Origin: an uncultured Bacteroidales bacterium
GTDB taxonomy: Bacteria > Bacteroidota > Bacteroidia > Bacteroidales > Bacteroidaceae
Assembly: GCA_902799685.1 (NCBI GenBank)
Contig: CADCBO010000027.1
Span: 1-56,295, forward strand
Length of the DNA stretch: 56,295 bases
Reading direction: 5' to 3'
Within the stretch, counting starts at the first letter, position 1. Every line of letters starts with the position of its first letter. The notes below the pieces were generated by a model. The model was not told the origin of the DNA, searched no databases, and saw only the letters and a program-made list of their open reading frames with translations. Positions 41,640 through 50,804 of the stretch are shown in pieces. Position numbers and translations under genes: made by a program.

Positions 41640-42494
41640 ATGAAGAGAATTATTTATTTGGCTTTTACGGCGTTGGTGACTCTAGGTTTTGTTTCATGTA
41701 ACAAGACTGATGATGAAAAAAGTATCTCAGGAGGAGATTCCTCACTCACAGGTATATGGGCGGGTGATGCTGAATTGTCACCTCACTATGCGATTGTGAC
41801 ATTCAATGAAGACGGTACTTATGTTTGGCAGTGGGAAGGTATTCATCGTATGAAGGATACGGGAAAATACACCTATTCCGGCAAAGAAATCAAGATGAAC
41901 ATATCAGAGTACTATGAACAGGACTATAGTATGGAATCAGAAGAACTTAAACATACTGATGCTCCTCAAGGTTATGACGGAATACGAACCTGCAAGGTCT
42001 TTGAGATTAATCCGGGAATTCTTTCGATAGAGATTTACGGTGACTATTTTATGGGCGGAGGAGACTATGGTTTTCCAACCATATTGTTCCGTGAAGGATT
42101 GGATCAGAATCTGACTACATCCAGCATCCAAGGGAAATGGGAAGGATACGATGAAGAAGGAAATGTTCGCACGCGTGTGATGTTTGACGGAAACAATTAC
42201 ACTTCATACAATGTATGGACGGAAAGCGGCAGACTTGTGGGAATGAAGCAGACAGGCACCTGGTCGGTCAGCAAGAATGTCCTTTCACAGACTCCTAGTG
42301 ATCTTTGGTATTCTTTTGAGACAGGTGTTGACGGCAATAATAAGACTGTCTATACATATTCAACAGTAAATCCTGATACTTTTGAAGCAGAGAAATGGAC
42401 TAAGACTACATATTCTCCGACACCTACCTCGAATAAAGTTTATCTTGGTGACGGCAAACTGTATATTGGAGAGGCAGTCATATATAAGAAATAA
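41640..42494 (+). CDS. Lipoprotein with two lipocalin-like repeats, unknown function
   Basis: 284 residues. MKRIIYLAFTALVTLGFVSC ends in a lipobox Cys followed by NKTDDEKS, the acidic pattern of surface-exported Bacteroidota lipoproteins. Two similar beta-rich units follow: LTGIWAGDAELSPHYAIVTF (about 37-140) and IQGKWEGYDEEGNVRTRVMF (about 160-235), each opening with G-x-W and containing a W-x-x-x-G-T-W/K-x-S strand, typical of lipocalin-like domains. The ligand is unknown. Only this family's general shape supports the assignment. Confidence 0.7.
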   Translation: MKRIIYLAFTALVTLGFVSCNKTDDEKSISGGDSSLTGIWAGDAELSPHYAIVTFNEDGTYVWQWEGIHRMKDTGKYTYSGKEIKMNISEYYEQDYSMESEELKHTDAPQGYDGIRTCKVFEINPGILSIEIYGDYFMGGGDYGFPTILFREGLDQNLTTSSIQGKWEGYDEEGNVRTRVMFDGNNYTSYNVWTESGRLVGMKQTGTWSVSKNVLSQTPSDLWYSFETGVDGNNKTVYTYSTVNPDTFEAEKWTKTTYSPTPTSNKVYLGDGKLYIGEAVIYKK

Positions 42495-42519
42495 GATGTA
42501 TATTCTGTCTGCAAAACAG

Positions 42520-42570
42520 ACAAAAACAAGAACGGTTCCTGAAGTCAATAGGAACCGTTCTTGTTTTTGT
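42520..42570. terminator. Bidirectional terminator, 21-bp perfect arms
   Basis: ACAAAAACAAGAACGGTTCC and one more base pair exactly with 42550-42570 over a 9-base loop, between the convergent lipoprotein and esterase genes. A-rich and T-rich ends make it work both ways. The core GAACGGTTCC resembles the REP-like elements elsewhere in the window. Confidence 0.8.
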
Positions 42571-42576
42571 GGTTTT

Positions 42577-43698
42577 TTACTTGAACAGCAGTTGTGCAAA
42601 GGTGTTCAGGTACAGTCGCCAGTTGGCCCATACGTGACCTCCTTCTGACTTGTAGAATGTGTGCTCCAGACCGCAGTCAGTCATGGTCTTGTCAAGGGTT
42701 ACTGATGTATCCCACAGGAAATCACTTGTTCCGCAGGCCAGGAAATAGAGTTTTACGCCTGCCTTCTTGAGTGCGGTAATCTGCTCCGGGGTTGAACTGC
42801 CTGCAGCTGAAAGCGGGCAGATCCAGTCAAACATGGCGGGATAGAGGTTGGTGGCGGTAATGGTATGGCCTCCACCCATAGAAAGACCTGCTATGGCGCG
42901 CGATTCAGGCTTTGCGATTACTCGGAAGTTCTTTTCTATGAAAGGCACAATCTCTGTGCAGAGACTCTTTACGTAGGCATCGGCCATAGCTGGATCACGG
43001 CGGTCAATCTGTTTCTCTGGCAGACCCAAAGTCTGTGCAGCCTGCTGACCGGGATTTCCGTTGGGCATTACTACAATCATAGGCTGAGCCAGTCCCTTCT
43101 CGATAAGGTTGTCCAGTATCTGTGCGGTGCGTCCCATTGATGTCCAGGCCTCCTCATCGCCACCGGCTCCGTGAAGGAGGTAGAGCACAGGGTATTTCTT
43201 GCCGCTGGTCTCATATCCGTAAGGAGTATAGACGGTGACGCGGCGGTTTATGCCCAGTATCTTGCTGTCATACCAGCGGTATGTAACGGTTCCGCGCTGA
43301 TTAGCCTCAAAATAGTTCTCGGTACGCTCACCCGGAACCATGAGCATGTTGAGATAGCGTGTACCGTCACGCTGTACCATATAGTTCTGGGGATCGTTTA
43401 CCGAAACGCCGTCCACAACAAAGTTGTAGGTGTAAATCTCGGGCGATGGGGTGTCAACTGTTATCTCCCAAACGCCGTTCTGTCCTTTACGCATGGGTAT
43501 GCTACCGTTCTCCATCCAGTTGCCCTGGAGATTAACTTGGGTAGCGTAGTTGGCATTAAGACGGAAAGTGACCTTGTCACCGTTGATTTCGGGTGAAACC
43601 ACCTGCTGACGACCTCTTGAGAAATTGTTCAGTTCCTGAGCCAGAGCAGGAATACACAATACAATCAGCAAAGAGGCTGCTGTAAGAATTCTTTTCAT
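42577..43698 (-). CDS. CE1-type esterase (feruloyl/acetylxylan esterase) with N-terminal CBM48-like domain
   Basis: 373 residues, signal peptide ending after PALAQ. Residues ~30-130 are an E-set/CBM48-like sandwich (VTFRLNANYATQVNLQGNWM, YTYNFVVDGVSVNDPQNYMV). The alpha/beta hydrolase part has YPVLYLLHGAGGDEEAW, nucleophile Ser in AGLSMGGG, and the acid and base in the CGTSDFLWD and EGGHVWANWR regions. Similar enzymes in gut Prevotella and Bacteroides remove ferulate or acetate from xylan. It could complement the alpha-xylosidase 16 kb away, though not in the same locus. Confidence 0.85.
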   Translation of the reverse strand: MKRILTAASLLIVLCIPALAQELNNFSRGRQQVVSPEINGDKVTFRLNANYATQVNLQGNWMENGSIPMRKGQNGVWEITVDTPSPEIYTYNFVVDGVSVNDPQNYMVQRDGTRYLNMLMVPGERTENYFEANQRGTVTYRWYDSKILGINRRVTVYTPYGYETSGKKYPVLYLLHGAGGDEEAWTSMGRTAQILDNLIEKGLAQPMIVVMPNGNPGQQAAQTLGLPEKQIDRRDPAMADAYVKSLCTEIVPFIEKNFRVIAKPESRAIAGLSMGGGHTITATNLYPAMFDWICPLSAAGSSTPEQITALKKAGVKLYFLACGTSDFLWDTSVTLDKTMTDCGLEHTFYKSEGGHVWANWRLYLNTFAQLLFK

Positions 43699-43762
43699 AC
43701 AATGAATTTTTAAGGTTAGTATTTGAATGATTCTTTTCTTTTGTAGGATGTCGATAACTATG

Positions 43763-43792
43763 CAAATTTACAATTTTTACAATAAATGCAAA
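43763..43792 (-). promoter_or_regulatory. Promoter of the esterase gene (-7 and -33 boxes)
   Basis: Minus-strand TAAATTTG (43763-43770) and TTTG (43789-43792) with 18 bases between them. The predicted leader is about 60 nt. Confidence 0.6.
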
Positions 43793-43900
43793 GAGAAACC
43801 ATATATACAATTAATAAAACCGCTATATTTGAGAATTCGGTCAGGTTGTCATTTAACATTACAGCCTGCAGCCGCATAGTTATAGTGTGATTACTTTGTT

Positions 43901-45139
43901 ATGAGGAATATAGGCCAATTAGGAATCCGGATTCTTGCGGTACTGGCAGTTGTTCCGCTACGGGCAGGTGCCCAGTGGTTTGGCAGCGCGTCGGACCGTA
44001 TCAACACCCTAAGGGTAATATCATGCGGTGAATGGGAACGCGCGCCTTTGATTGCACTTGGAACTGATGAGACCATAGAGTTCTCCTTTGATGAGATGTC
44101 ACATGAATATCATCGTTTTACATATCATGTTACACATTGTGACTCCCAATGGAAATCATCTGACCTGATTGAGTCAGAATATATGGACGGTTTCAATGAC
44201 CAGCCTATAGATGAGTGGGAGAACTCCATGAATACCACATTTGACTACACTCATTACACTCTGACTTTGCCGAATGATGATGTTAACCTCAAGCTTTCAG
44301 GCAACTACCGCCTTTCAATACGTGAAGACGGCAGGGAGGTGGCATGGTTCAGGTTCCTGGTTTCGGAAGGCATGCACAACCTGTCTGCGACAGTAAGCGG
44401 CAACACGGATATAGATACGCACAATGCACACCAACAGCTGGATATGACAGTCATTCAGAATGGCTTGACCGTAAGGGATCCGGACAAGGAGATATATACA
44501 GTAATCTTGCAGAACCGTCGTTTTGACAATGCTGTCATCAACCCGCATCCCACATATGATTCTGGCGGGAAACTTACTTACGAACATTGCCGGGAGCTTA
44601 TTTTCCCGGCCGGCAACGAGTTCCGCAGGTTTGAGGTGGTCAACATGTATGACTATTTCCGTAATGTGGACAGGGTGAGTTTCCACGACCCGTATTACCA
44701 TGTGTCCCTGATGGAGGAAACGCGACGCCACGCCTACAAATTTGACTATGACCACAACGGCCGCTATCTGATACGTTATAATCAGGCTGCTGACAGCGAT
44801 ACGGAGGCTGATTATATGTTCGTGCATTTCAGTCTTACTAGTGAACCTTTGGGCGATGGTCATTTGTATGTTTCAGGCCATTTCACCGGTGGAACCCCGG
44901 TAAGGAAATACCTGATGGATTATAACAGTCTTACCGGTAAATATGAGGCCATAGTCCTGCTTAAGCAGGGTGCGTATGACTATCAGTACCTTTGGGTTCC
45001 GGACGGAGAAGCTACAGGTCAGACAAAGCCCACAGAGGGTGACTGGTATGAAACCAAGAATGAATATCTTATTCTTCTTTACTATCGTCAGCGCGGTTCA
45101 CGCTATGACCGTCTTGTCAGCACACTCACTCTTGAGTAA
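43901..45139 (+). CDS. DUF5103 / type IX secretion plug-like protein
   Basis: 412 residues, signal peptide to about residue 25 (LAVVPLRAGAQ). Two beta-rich domains: an N-terminal block (NTLRVISCGEWERAPLIALG, HRFTYHVTHCDSQWKSSDLI, EYMDGFNDQPIDEWENS) and a C-terminal block (GRYLIRYNQAADSDTEADYM, YLWVPDGEATGQTKPTEGDW). These match DUF5103, now named the T9SS plug family after its partner role at the SprA translocon. No other type IX gene lies in the window, so the role here is uncertain. The upstream sequence TTACTTTG is an imperfect -7 box only 2 bases from the ATG. Confidence 0.82.
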   Translation: MRNIGQLGIRILAVLAVVPLRAGAQWFGSASDRINTLRVISCGEWERAPLIALGTDETIEFSFDEMSHEYHRFTYHVTHCDSQWKSSDLIESEYMDGFNDQPIDEWENSMNTTFDYTHYTLTLPNDDVNLKLSGNYRLSIREDGREVAWFRFLVSEGMHNLSATVSGNTDIDTHNAHQQLDMTVIQNGLTVRDPDKEIYTVILQNRRFDNAVINPHPTYDSGGKLTYEHCRELIFPAGNEFRRFEVVNMYDYFRNVDRVSFHDPYYHVSLMEETRRHAYKFDYDHNGRYLIRYNQAADSDTEADYMFVHFSLTSEPLGDGHLYVSGHFTGGTPVRKYLMDYNSLTGKYEAIVLLKQGAYDYQYLWVPDGEATGQTKPTEGDWYETKNEYLILLYYRQRGSRYDRLVSTLTLE

Positions 45140-45166
45140 GTATGGATAATAAATCGGATATTACTG

Positions 45167-45760
45167 ATGACTAAAAAGGAAGAGCTGGAACAGAACCCTG
45201 CGTTGCAGGATGAACTGCGCCGTATGATGAGTGGAGGGCATTATGATGCCCATACACCCGAGATGCGCGCATGGCGCGATGAAGTCAAGAAGCTGTTGCG
45301 CAGATTGAACATAACAGAGTATCATGAGGATACCATGGCTGCTATTACACATGAACTGTTGCCCAACTGCGCCCCGGATATTTTTGTGGAGCCTCCGTTC
45401 CATTGTGACTATGGCAATCTGATTCATGCGGGTGAGGGTGTATTTATCAACTTTGGGTGTACCATACTTGACGGCGGCGGTGTCTATATAGGTCGTGGAA
45501 CCCTGATCGCTCCCGGAGTGCACATCTATACCGCCGAGCATCCAATCAACGCCGATGAACGTGACGTATGGGAGAACTGCCGCCCGGTACACATAGGGGA
45601 ACGATGCTGGATAGGGGGCCACTCAACCATCTGCCCGGGCGTTACCATAGGTGACCGCACCGTGATAGGCGCCGGCAGCATAGTAATACGTGATATCCCA
45701 TCGGATTGCGTGGCGGCAGGAAATCCCTGCCGGGTGGTCAAGCGGATTAAACAGGAATGA
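45167..45760 (+). CDS. Maltose/galactoside-type sugar O-acetyltransferase
   Basis: 197 residues. The Mac N-terminal helix (MMSGGHYDAHTPEMRAWRDE) and the left-handed beta-helix repeats (GEGVFINFGCTILDGGGVYI, IGERCWIGGHSTICPGVTIG, DRTVIGAGSIVIRD) identify the hexapeptide acetyltransferase family. The catalytic His sits in VHIYTAEHPINADER. It transfers acetyl from acetyl-CoA to a sugar hydroxyl. It lies 27 bases after the plug-like gene on the same strand. Confidence 0.9.
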   Translation: MTKKEELEQNPALQDELRRMMSGGHYDAHTPEMRAWRDEVKKLLRRLNITEYHEDTMAAITHELLPNCAPDIFVEPPFHCDYGNLIHAGEGVFINFGCTILDGGGVYIGRGTLIAPGVHIYTAEHPINADERDVWENCRPVHIGERCWIGGHSTICPGVTIGDRTVIGAGSIVIRDIPSDCVAAGNPCRVVKRIKQE

Positions 45761-45806
45761 AAAAGGACAGTATTCCATCTTGTACCATTTTTTCATGTTT
45801 TTTATG

Positions 45807-45814
45807 TAGGTTTG
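45807..45814 (+). promoter_or_regulatory. -7 box of the C10 peptidase gene
   Basis: TAGGTTTG matches TAnnTTTG, 37 bases before ATG 45852. Confidence 0.45.
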
Positions 45815-45851
45815 CACCCGAAACGTGTAATTACTGATTCATGTTGGCGTG

Positions 45852-47879
45852 ATGTCTTTTAAAAGCGACTGTAACATTATAAGACGCATTATTGTTTTGC
45901 CCTTTTTATTGATGGCTGTATTCCTGTCTTCAGCACAGGATGATATGCCCAGGTTTACCGTCTATGCTGTGGAGGATACCGTCTATCAAGGTGACACCGT
46001 CCATGTGGTTTTTACAATTGATTACAAAATCACATATGGTTTCTCATATTCGTCCGATAATGTCAGAATGGAAGGGGCCACGCTGGTAAGACCACCGATC
46101 CAGAATGAAGAAAAACTGGAAGGAAACTGGAACAGAAGGATTTATACTGCCACTTTTCTGGTAAAGGGGTGCGGTGAACTGGCTACCTTTATGAATGTGG
46201 AGTTAAATAATGAGCCTGTGTATTCGGATACATTGCTGATAAATGTTCAGCTTGACGCGGAATATGGAAATGAGTGGACACTAGCCCGGGATTTTCTGTC
46301 ACAGCAGGGACTAAAGTCAAAGAACCTGACATATAAGTATGGTACGGAGACTATCAAGGCTTTCTCTGATAATGAGGAAAAATCATTTGTCATAGTTGCG
46401 TCAAGCCCATATGACCAGTATCTGTCCAACCCTATACTGGCTTACGGAATAGGCAACTCCATGTGGAACGGCGTGGATAAACAAAAGGACAATTCCGTCT
46501 ATCACATAATGGAGCGCTATGATTATCAGCTCAAGGAACTCCGTAAAAGAAACATAGTCTATAAAGGCATAGACATGCTTGGATTTGAGCTTGTTCCTGG
46601 CGGGGTAGCACCTTTGCTGGGAGACCTTAATTATGATCAGGCTTCGCCATACAACAACAAGTTTCCCCAGGAGGAGTGGGGAGGACGTATGGTAAACTGT
46701 ATAGCGGGATGCGGTCCGGTGGCACTGGCTGAGGTGTTGACCTACCATCATTCGTCCAGAGTATCGGAAGGTTATGCCACGTTCACTACCAACTCCGGAA
46801 ATGAATATGCCATAGATCTGGACGATTATCATTTCAGTTGGGGTGGAAGCGATGAGGACAAGGCTGCGCTCATGATGTCATGCGCTGCAACTCTTGGAGC
46901 CAGAATGAGTCCTTGGGCTACAAAAACTTCCCTGTGTGATTTCAAGTCCGCTCTTCTGCTGTTCTGGGGATACGACCCGCAATGCATAAGGACTGAAAAG
47001 GGTGATTATGTTGACATGCTCACCATGTTGTATAAAGAGATAGATGCATCACGCCCGGTTATTGTGGCCGATGATGAACATATCTTTGTCTGTGACGGGT
47101 ATGACGGCGATTTCCTGCATTTCAATCTTGGCTGGAAAGGCTACTGTAACGGATATTACAGAATCATTGTGCTTCCCTCATTACCTGAATGGCAGCTTCC
47201 GTTCAGTGAAATACTGACTTACATAAAACCGTTGGACAGGGATGAAATGACCGGTGAGGTTATGGTTAAGGTAAAAAAGGCCGGACATCTGCGTGAACAA
47301 CTGGAGGAGAACGGCTATGACATAATGAAGATTACATCATTGAGTGTATCGGGCTCCATTGACGGTGATGACATCCAGTTAATCCGAACAATGGCCGGAG
47401 CCTCTGTTAAAAGAATATCCAATGGCAGGATAGGTTCACTCATGCATCTGGACCTTTCTGGGGCCACCATTAAAGGGGGTAAGCCTTATGCCACAGTCAG
47501 GGGGGATGAAATAACCGTTTCCAGACAAGTCAAAGATGTGGAGGTGGATTCACTGTATGATTATGTGCTGTCCGATGTGAACGATGAAGACTGGGTGGCC
47601 ATTAGGAGTGAAGGCAACGACAAACTGGTTGGGATGAATCTTGAACGGGACATGGAAGGCAATGTCTATGCATTGTGTTATGTACCTGATGACAATGTAA
47701 TAGGTATTTACATGTTTAACGATTGCGAGAACCTTATCTCATTGAGCTTGCCCAAAAAGGCGGCCAGAGTGAACCGGTTCGCGTTCAAGAACTGCCGTTC
47801 ATTAAAAGATCTGGAGAACCTGCCGCAGATAGTGCTTAGGGAAGCATTCTATAACAACCGTTTTCTGGAATATGAATGA
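45852..47879 (+). CDS. Secreted C10 (streptopain-type) cysteine peptidase with BatD-like and BspA-like domains
   Basis: 675 residues from ATG 45852 (a GTG lies one codon upstream). Signal peptide to about residue 30. Residues ~33-135 resemble a BatD-type beta-sandwich (FTVYAVEDTVYQGDTVHVVF). Residues ~140-235 match the streptopain prodomain (EEKSFVIVASSPYDQYLSNP, ILAYG). The catalytic domain has the nucleophile in NCIAGCGPVALAEVLTYHH and the base in DEHIFVCDGYDG, followed by FNLGWKGYCNGYY; the family's usual NWGW has a Leu at the first Trp. The C-terminal ~200 residues resemble BspA-type leucine-rich repeats (FNDCENLISLSLPKKAARVN). It is likely a secreted or surface protease. Confidence 0.85.
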   Translation: MSFKSDCNIIRRIIVLPFLLMAVFLSSAQDDMPRFTVYAVEDTVYQGDTVHVVFTIDYKITYGFSYSSDNVRMEGATLVRPPIQNEEKLEGNWNRRIYTATFLVKGCGELATFMNVELNNEPVYSDTLLINVQLDAEYGNEWTLARDFLSQQGLKSKNLTYKYGTETIKAFSDNEEKSFVIVASSPYDQYLSNPILAYGIGNSMWNGVDKQKDNSVYHIMERYDYQLKELRKRNIVYKGIDMLGFELVPGGVAPLLGDLNYDQASPYNNKFPQEEWGGRMVNCIAGCGPVALAEVLTYHHSSRVSEGYATFTTNSGNEYAIDLDDYHFSWGGSDEDKAALMMSCAATLGARMSPWATKTSLCDFKSALLLFWGYDPQCIRTEKGDYVDMLTMLYKEIDASRPVIVADDEHIFVCDGYDGDFLHFNLGWKGYCNGYYRIIVLPSLPEWQLPFSEILTYIKPLDRDEMTGEVMVKVKKAGHLREQLEENGYDIMKITSLSVSGSIDGDDIQLIRTMAGASVKRISNGRIGSLMHLDLSGATIKGGKPYATVRGDEITVSRQVKDVEVDSLYDYVLSDVNDEDWVAIRSEGNDKLVGMNLERDMEGNVYALCYVPDDNVIGIYMFNDCENLISLSLPKKAARVNRFAFKNCRSLKDLENLPQIVLREAFYNNRFLEYE

Positions 47880-47885
47880 TGCCCG

Positions 47886-47978
47886 CACAAAAGGGACGGT
47901 TCTCTCTGTGTTATCGGATAAGAATTCAACTAATTGGATTTTTTTGCTGATAACACAGAGAGAACCGTCCCTTTTGTG
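47886..47978. repeat. REPIN-like inverted repeat upstream of proS
   Basis: Perfect 30-bp arms (starting CACAAAAGGGACGGTTCTCT, 47886-47915, and its complement at 47949-47978) around a 33-base A/T-rich spacer. It follows the peptidase stop codon by 6 bases and ends exactly where the proS -7 box begins. Too long and too precise for a simple terminator; the CAAAAGGGACGGTTC core recalls the other REP-like elements. Confidence 0.85.
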
Positions 47979-47986
47979 TACCTTTG
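47979..47986 (+). promoter_or_regulatory. -7 box of proS, abutting the REPIN
   Basis: TACCTTTG follows the repeat's right arm directly and precedes ATG 48008 by 21 bases. The -33 region must therefore lie inside the repeat arm. Confidence 0.55.
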
Positions 47987-48007
47987 CATTCCGAAAAATC
48001 TTAGGAT

Positions 48008-49489
48008 ATGGCAAAAGAACTGAAAGACCTTACAAAAAGGAGCGAGAACTACTCGCAGTGGTATAATGAACTGGTAGTTAAGGCTGACCTTGCCGAGCAG
48101 GCACCCGTACGCGGCTGCATGGTCATAAAGCCTTACGGTTATGCAATATGGGAGAAGATACAGCGTACCCTTGACGATAAGTTCAAGGAGACCGGTCACG
48201 TGAATGCATACTTCCCGTTGCTTATACCAAAGTCATATCTGAGCCGCGAGGCCGAGCACGTGGAGGGTTTTGCCAAGGAGTGCGCCGTAGTGACTCACTA
48301 CCGTCTCAAGAACGCAGAGGACGGAAGTGGTGTAATTGTGGATCCCGCAGCCAAGCTTGAGGAAGAGCTGATAGTACGTCCTACATCCGAGACAATCATC
48401 TGGGCAACATACAAGAACTGGATCAAGTCATACCGTGACCTGCCTATCCTGTGCAACCAGTGGGCTAACGTAATGCGTTGGGAGATGCGTCCGCGTCTGT
48501 TCCTGCGTACAGCCGAGTTCCTATGGCAGGAAGGCCATACCGCACACGCCACCCGTGAGGAGGCAGAGCAGGAGGCACGCCGCATGCAGCAGGTTTATGC
48601 AGACTTTGTAGAGGGCTATATGGCTGTTCCGGTAGTCCGTGGCGTCAAGTCCGAGACCGAGCGTTTTGCAGGTGCCCTTGATACCTATACCATTGAGTCC
48701 ATGACTCAGGACGGCAAGGCTCTGCAGTGCGGTACATCACACTTCCTTGGTCAGAACTTTGCCAAGGCTTTTGACGTACAGTTCATCAACAAGGAGAACA
48801 AGCTGGAGTATGTATGGGCTACATCTTGGGGCGTATCGACACGCCTGATGGGTGCGCTCATAATGGCTCACTCCGATGACAACGGTCTGGTGCTGCCTCC
48901 CAAGCTTGCCCCCATACAGGTAGTGATAGTTCCTATCTATAAGAATGCCGATGACCTGGCACAGATAAGCGCTAAGGTTAATACTCTGGTGGAGGCTTTG
49001 CGTAAGAAAGGAATCAGCGTCAAGTATGACGATGCCGATAACAAGCGTCCCGGATTCAAGTTTGCCGACTACGAGGTTAAGGGTGTTCCTGTTCGCGTTG
49101 CCTTGGGTATGCGTGATCTTGAGGCCGGCACATGTGAGATCATGCGCCGTGACACCCTTGAGAAGGAGACCGTTCCGTTTGAGGGTCTGGAGGAGCTAAT
49201 CCCGAATATGCTTGACGATATGCAGACTGCAATCTTTGAGAAGGCCAAGGCATGGCGTGATGCACGCATGGTTGAGGTTAACTCATATGACGAGTTCAAG
49301 GAGAAGATAGAGGCCGGTTACTTTGTCCTGGCTCACTGGGACGGCACAGCTGAGACCGAAGCTAAAATTAAGGAGGAGACCAAGGCTACCATCCGTTGCC
49401 TGCCTTTCGGTATGAAGGAGGAGCCGGGTACCGATGTCTATAGCGGCAAACCCGCAGCACGCCGCGTGCTGTTTGCCCGCTCATATTGA
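48008..49489 (+). CDS. proS: Proline-tRNA ligase (archaeal/eukaryotic type)
   Basis: 493 residues, the short form without the editing insertion. Class II motifs: [20 protein letters not shown] (motif 1 region), [20 protein letters not shown] and [13 protein letters not shown] (motif 2), and [20 protein letters not shown] (motif 3). The anticodon domain and zinc-like C-terminal domain follow, ending in RVLFARSY, the characteristic C-terminal Tyr. Archaeal-type ProRS is usual in Bacteroidota. Confidence 0.96.
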   Translation: MAKELKDLTKRSENYSQWYNELVVKADLAEQAPVRGCMVIKPYGYAIWEKIQRTLDDKFKETGHVNAYFPLLIPKSYLSREAEHVEGFAKECAVVTHYRLKNAEDGSGVIVDPAAKLEEELIVRPTSETIIWATYKNWIKSYRDLPILCNQWANVMRWEMRPRLFLRTAEFLWQEGHTAHATREEAEQEARRMQQVYADFVEGYMAVPVVRGVKSETERFAGALDTYTIESMTQDGKALQCGTSHFLGQNFAKAFDVQFINKENKLEYVWATSWGVSTRLMGALIMAHSDDNGLVLPPKLAPIQVVIVPIYKNADDLAQISAKVNTLVEALRKKGISVKYDDADNKRPGFKFADYEVKGVPVRVALGMRDLEAGTCEIMRRDTLEKETVPFEGLEELIPNMLDDMQTAIFEKAKAWRDARMVEVNSYDEFKEKIEAGYFVLAHWDGTAETEAKIKEETKATIRCLPFGMKEEPGTDVYSGKPAARRVLFARSY

Positions 49490-49497
49490 TTCTGAAT

Positions 49498-49537
49498 AAG
49501 ACGGTACAGTTCCCGGAAAAGAGGATTGTACCGTCTT
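49498..49537 (+). terminator. Hairpin after proS
   Basis: AAGACGGTACA and TGTACCGTCTT (11-bp perfect arms) close an 18-base loop, 8 bases after the proS stop. There is no strong T-run. Confidence 0.6.
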
Positions 49538-49603
49538 CGGATTTAACTAATGTCACGAATAGGACTAATTACTATATACTAACTATTGTAAACTCTCCAA
49601 AAA

Positions 49604-50014
49604 ATGAGAAAACTTATCATTTCCCTTTTTGCCTTTGTGCTGATTCCGGCTCTGACTGTAGCTCAGGATGAAACCCAGAAAATCAACAAGAAGAATCTGG
49701 TGGTCAAGGAGTGGAACACGGATGTGCGTACCAACAAGAAGATACTGGATCATGTCACTACCTATAATCCCGACGGCAAGAAGATAGAAGAGATAGAATA
49801 TGGCGTAAGCGGCCAGAAATGGCGCAAGCGCTATGAATATGACCAGAATGGTAAGGTCATTACCGAGATGGTCTATGACGAGCACAATAATCTGGACAAT
49901 TACAAGAAGTTTGAGTATAATGAATTTGGCAAGAAGAAGACACAATACACTTATGATGCCAAAGGAAAACTCAAATCAATGAAAGTTTTTGAATATATAA
50001 CCCAGGATGCCTGA
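49604..50014 (+). CDS. Small secreted protein with tyrosine-rich YD/MORN-like repeats
   Basis: 136 residues, signal peptide ending after LTVAQ. The mature chain is a run of short strands of the type HVTTYNPDGKKIEEIEYG, YEYDQNGKVITEMVYDE, FEYNEFGKKKTQYTYDAKGK, i.e. Y-x-x-x-G-K repeats of about 20 residues, like RHS/YD or MORN-type antiparallel sheets. No function is assigned. The last 8 bases overlap the VTC-domain gene, suggesting cotranslation with it. Confidence 0.7.
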   Translation: MRKLIISLFAFVLIPALTVAQDETQKINKKNLVVKEWNTDVRTNKKILDHVTTYNPDGKKIEEIEYGVSGQKWRKRYEYDQNGKVITEMVYDEHNNLDNYKKFEYNEFGKKKTQYTYDAKGKLKSMKVFEYITQDA

Positions 50015-50804
50015 CAACGCTAGCGTATCTTTTGCAGAGGCTCTGGCATCATTCAGGCCGGTCACGCTTGAGGAGATGGACTCCGTCAAGCTGATGAACC
50101 GCGTCGATTCCAAGTATGTTACTGACCAGGCTACGTTGCTGGAAATCCTGCATGATGCCCAAGCTTCCGGGTACAGGGTGCTAGTGACGGACGGCAACAG
50201 GATCAATCCGTATGATTCAATGTATTTTGATACCGATGACCTGAAAATGTTCCAGGATCACCGCAACGGAAAGCTGGTACGTCAGAAGGTCAGGACAAGG
50301 ACATATCTGTCATCGGGACTGGCATTCCTTGAGATAAAACGAAAGAACAACAAGGGACGTACCAACAAGAAACGTACTAGGATTTCTGTCGATGAATTCA
50401 GTGATTTCAGGACAGATTCCGATGCCAATGAATACCTGGCACGCCATTCGGCTTTCACCAAGGACCAGTTGTCACCTGTGCTGGAGACGCAGTTCAACAG
50501 GATCACTCTGGTCAATCCTTCCATGACCGAGAGGCTTACAATTGATACAAGCCTGGTTTTCAAGAACGCAAGGACCGGGATTTCGGCAACGCTCAAGAAT
50601 GCCGTCATAATCGAGCTTAAGCAGGATGGTAGGGCTTCAAGCCGTATGAAAGAGATTTTCATGGCTCACCGCGTAAAACCTTTGAGAGTGAGCAAATACT
50701 GCATAGCCGTTACTCTTACCGAGCCTGACATCAGGCCCGGCAGGTTCAGGCTCAAGGTACGCAAGATAGAGAAGATTATAAACCAAAACATAACCGCAAA
50801 ATGA
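50007..50804 (+). CDS. VTC-domain polyphosphate polymerase-like protein
   Basis: 265 residues. The tunnel-type VTC fold is recognisable by MNRVDSKYVTDQATL, the basic stretches VRQKVRTRTY and EIKRKNNKGRTNKKRTRI, and AVIIELKQDGRASSRMKEIF. In yeast Vtc4 this domain makes polyphosphate from ATP; bacterial homologues are usually paired with DUF4956 proteins. It is cytoplasmic, with an extended basic tail. It overlaps the DUF4956 gene by 4 bases. Confidence 0.87.
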   Translation: MPDNASVSFAEALASFRPVTLEEMDSVKLMNRVDSKYVTDQATLLEILHDAQASGYRVLVTDGNRINPYDSMYFDTDDLKMFQDHRNGKLVRQKVRTRTYLSSGLAFLEIKRKNNKGRTNKKRTRISVDEFSDFRTDSDANEYLARHSAFTKDQLSPVLETQFNRITLVNPSMTERLTIDTSLVFKNARTGISATLKNAVIIELKQDGRASSRMKEIFMAHRVKPLRVSKYCIAVTLTEPDIRPGRFRLKVRKIEKIINQNITAK

